Source: Fodinibius salipaludis
GTDB lineage: Bacteria > Bacteroidota > Rhodothermia > Balneolales > Balneolaceae
Reading direction: 5' to 3'
Length of the DNA stretch: 64,000 bases
Assembly: GCF_002287075.1 (NCBI RefSeq)
Contig: NZ_NSKE01000006.1
Location: 186,001-250,000, forward strand
The notes beneath the pieces were generated by a model. The model did no database searches. It had not been told where the DNA came from and saw only the letters and a list, made by a program, of their open reading frames with translations. Of this stretch, positions 62,168 to 64,000 are shown one piece after another. The translations under genes were made by a program, and so were the position numbers. Every line of letters starts with the position of its first letter. The first letter of the stretch is position 1.

Positions 62168-63784
62168 TTATAGATACACTAATTTGTGATGATCAAAATC
62201 CTCATCCGGATCAAGGGTATTCAAAAGTTTATCCCAGATATCAATACCGTATTTATTCATAAAGAAAATTCCGGCAATTGTTCGCTCTTGCAATCCATCC
62301 CCCGGAAACAGATTGGCCTTAATTCTTCGGATTCGATTCAGCTGTGTTTGATCTTGCTTCTTAACCGAGCGATAAACCTTCCCTTTTAGCTTATTAAGCT
62401 CATTTATATACACAGACGTTGCTTTTTCGGCTGCTGCCTCCAATGTGGGATCAATATCTGCGATATCTTTCTTTTTATTATCCGATATCTCCTCAACCTG
62501 TGCTTGCCAGTCTTCAAAAATAGCTTCAATATCGTGCTTATCAGTTCTATCTACATAATCGGATTCAAGATCCTCAATACGGTTGCCATATTCATGAAAT
62601 TCAAACGGAAGTTCTCCGATAATACGATCGATAGCCGGTTCAACCAGTGTCGCACTCAATCGCGGAAAGATAATCGGCATATCCATATCAAAACATTGGT
62701 ACATGCTTTTCATTTGGCCGTAATAGGCGGTTTCTCCGGGCCCTGCCACATACCCAACCGTTGGCAACAGAGCATCCTGCAAGATAGGTCTTAAAAAAAC
62801 ATTGGGGGAAAAACGATCCGGATGGGCATCAATTTCATCGATAAGCTGAGCCGTACTCCACTCAATATTTCCATCGGTTTTCCAGCCATTACCATTGCGG
62901 GTTATCTTGGCCCGTCCTGTTTCGTCATCTAAATAAAAAAGGTTGGAGTCGTACAAGGTAACTTGCTGGTGATACTCTTCGGCAAGATCCGCACTTTTTT
63001 CTTCAAGCTGATCTCGAATTGTATCGGACTTCTCTATGGAGGCTTTTAGATATCCACCTGTGGCTTCTTTTACATCGGGATGATTACTGCCGGCCAATAC
63101 CAACCCATGCTTTGAAAACAGACGACTGATAAATAATCCGAATGCTTCAAAAAAAGAACGGTCTTTTTGAAAGGATTCATCCAGCAACGTCCAAAGATCA
63201 TCTGAAAAATCGGTATTATATAATGACTCTTTTAGCTGATCTCGCATGTCCGATATTTCATCAGGTAATGGTAAATTAGCAACGGTAGGAAGATGGTTGT
63301 TTTTGGGTGAAAGAGAAAAGGTTTTAGGTTCGTCCTCTTCGATAATAGTGAGCTTACGAACCTCATCATAATCATGATCTTCATCCGCCAACCAGAACAC
63401 AGGCACAATCGGTCGGTCAAACTCCTTTTCAAGTTTTTGAGTGATATGGATAGTACTTATCGTTTTCAACACCGTATATAATGGTCCGCCGTATACTCCC
63501 AACTGCTGACCGGTAACTATGGCCAAAGCATTTTCTTTTTCAAGACGTTTAATATTGCGGAGTGCCGCCTCATGAACATCAAACTGTTTATTTAAAGCAG
63601 ATAAAATTGATGCTGTCTGCTTGCGGTTCCCTTTAAATGCAAATTCATCAATTTTTTTTGAAACGGCATTGGGGTCAAACGGATCAGTCTCAAAAAAATC
63701 ACTTACCTCATCAAAATTATGGACATAGGTTTTAAAAAGCTCCGAAAATGGAAGATGCACAAAAGAGTAATTAGTAACCTGCAA
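62168..63784 (-). CDS. bshC: Bacillithiol biosynthesis cysteine-adding enzyme
   Basis: Adds Cys to glucosaminyl-malate in bacillithiol synthesis. The 538-residue protein has NALAIVTGQQLGVYGGPLYTVLKTIS, PVFWLADEDHDYDEV and GPGETAYYGQMK, typical of BshC. The predicted start is TTG 63784, 5 bases after the upstream stop, and it encodes the family's usual MQVT-type N-terminus. It implies that this organism makes bacillithiol, although bshA and bshB are not in the window. Confidence 0.93.
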   Translation of the reverse strand: MQVTNYSFVHLPFSELFKTYVHNFDEVSDFFETDPFDPNAVSKKIDEFAFKGNRKQTASILSALNKQFDVHEAALRNIKRLEKENALAIVTGQQLGVYGGPLYTVLKTISTIHITQKLEKEFDRPIVPVFWLADEDHDYDEVRKLTIIEEDEPKTFSLSPKNNHLPTVANLPLPDEISDMRDQLKESLYNTDFSDDLWTLLDESFQKDRSFFEAFGLFISRLFSKHGLVLAGSNHPDVKEATGGYLKASIEKSDTIRDQLEEKSADLAEEYHQQVTLYDSNLFYLDDETGRAKITRNGNGWKTDGNIEWSTAQLIDEIDAHPDRFSPNVFLRPILQDALLPTVGYVAGPGETAYYGQMKSMYQCFDMDMPIIFPRLSATLVEPAIDRIIGELPFEFHEYGNRIEDLESDYVDRTDKHDIEAIFEDWQAQVEEISDNKKKDIADIDPTLEAAAEKATSVYINELNKLKGKVYRSVKKQDQTQLNRIRRIKANLFPGDGLQERTIAGIFFMNKYGIDIWDKLLNTLDPDEDFDHHKLVYL

Positions 63785-63789
63785 TGCTC

Positions 63790-64000
63790 CTATCCCTTAA
63801 GTTTTTGGATTTCGTCCCGAAGCCTGGCGGCCTTTTCATAATTTTCAGTATCAATAGCGGTTTGCAGTTCATTCTCAAGACGTTCTAACTTGCTCATTTC
63901 TTTAGTCTGATCCTGAGATTGAGAACTGGTCGTTAAATCGCCACTCGACTCTCCCTCCGAGACAATACCGGCTTCTTCCAATATTTCACTGGCCACATAT
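63790..64000 (-). CDS. C-terminus of a bifunctional-nuclease (DUF151) protein with UvrB/UvrC motif (5' end outside window)
   Basis: The frame is open through the right edge of the window, so only the last 70 residues are seen. The first visible part YVASEILEEAGIV matches the end of the DUF151 bifunctional nuclease domain (APIYVSEEVLEEAGI type). It is followed by a linker and a UvrB/UvrC motif (LENELQTAIDTENYEKAARLRDEI). McsA-type proteins with the same motif are an alternative. It starts an apparent operon with bshC. Confidence 0.65.
   Translation of the reverse strand, partial: YVASEILEEAGIVSEGESSGDLTTSSQSQDQTKEMSKLERLENELQTAIDTENYEKAARLRDEIQKLKG

Noticed and set aside
1-64000. CRISPR arrays, prophage, plasmid or integrative-element modules
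   Set aside because: No regularly spaced direct repeats, no phage structural or integrase genes and no conjugation genes were seen; the only mobile element is the IS3-type one.

Overview
The window is a dense, ordinary bacterial chromosome segment of about 60 protein genes plus one tRNA. Several features point to the Bacteroidota/Rhodothermota/Balneolota side of the tree, most likely a Balneolota-like (Fodinibius/Balneola-type) organism: the best promoters fit TTG-N20-TAnnTTTG (31150-31180, 8320-8350), Shine-Dalgarno sequences are weak or absent before many genes, and there are DUF5723, DUF4837, DUF4260 and UvrB/C-motif nuclease proteins, bshC, and a very acidic IF-2. The taxon call is an inference from gene content; no rRNA is present.

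Layout. 1-8.3 kb: an edge lipoprotein, a pncB-pncA-FAD oxidoreductase NAD-salvage operon, a lipoprotein plus beta-barrel pair, a 750-bp gene-free gap and tRNA-Ser(GGA). 8.3-21.3 kb: TonB, murQ, a DUF4260 protein, a biotin carboxylase coupled to an esterase-fold protein, phytoene/squalene synthase, purC, one intact IS3-family element with target duplication, an ECF sigma factor with a small downstream partner, holA, asnS and an M16 protease. 21.5-31.2 kb: the classical rimP-nusA-infB-rbfA-truB-ribF-rpsO-pnp operon, with a terminator hairpin in its leader and terminator/hairpin structures between rpsO and pnp. 31.3-42.3 kb: DUF192, fbp, coaE, prfB (with the +1 programmed frameshift), a btaA-btaB betaine-lipid pair, a TPR protein, a barrel protein with no normal start codon, a shortened VOC protein, a tricorn-like S41 peptidase lacking its propellers, a thioesterase, an HPt-like protein and galE.

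42.3-52.6 kb: a BioC-like methyltransferase, a DUF4837 lipoprotein, and a complete trp operon in the order trpL-trpE-trpS-trpG-trpD-trpC-trpF-trpB-trpA. It is preceded by a leader peptide with three consecutive Trp codons and mutually exclusive hairpins, i.e. a classical ribosome-mediated attenuator that would also control tryptophanyl-tRNA synthetase. Palindromic REP-like units sit in three of its gaps. 52.6-64 kb: membrane lipid and isoprenoid genes (pssA, psd, rseP, dxr), an HDAC-like deacetylase, pgeF, aroE, an SRPBCC protein, tmk, a PspC protein, 5-formyl-THF cyclo-ligase, bshC and the C-terminus of a bifunctional-nuclease-type protein.

The most notable signals are the trp attenuator with trpS inside the operon, the attenuator-like hairpin at the 5' end of the rimP-nusA-infB transcript, the betaine-lipid pair beside a phosphatidylethanolamine pathway, an esterase-fold protein lacking its expected Ser and His, and a 2.6-kb stretch (37.5-40.2 kb) where three neighbouring genes look damaged or shortened.
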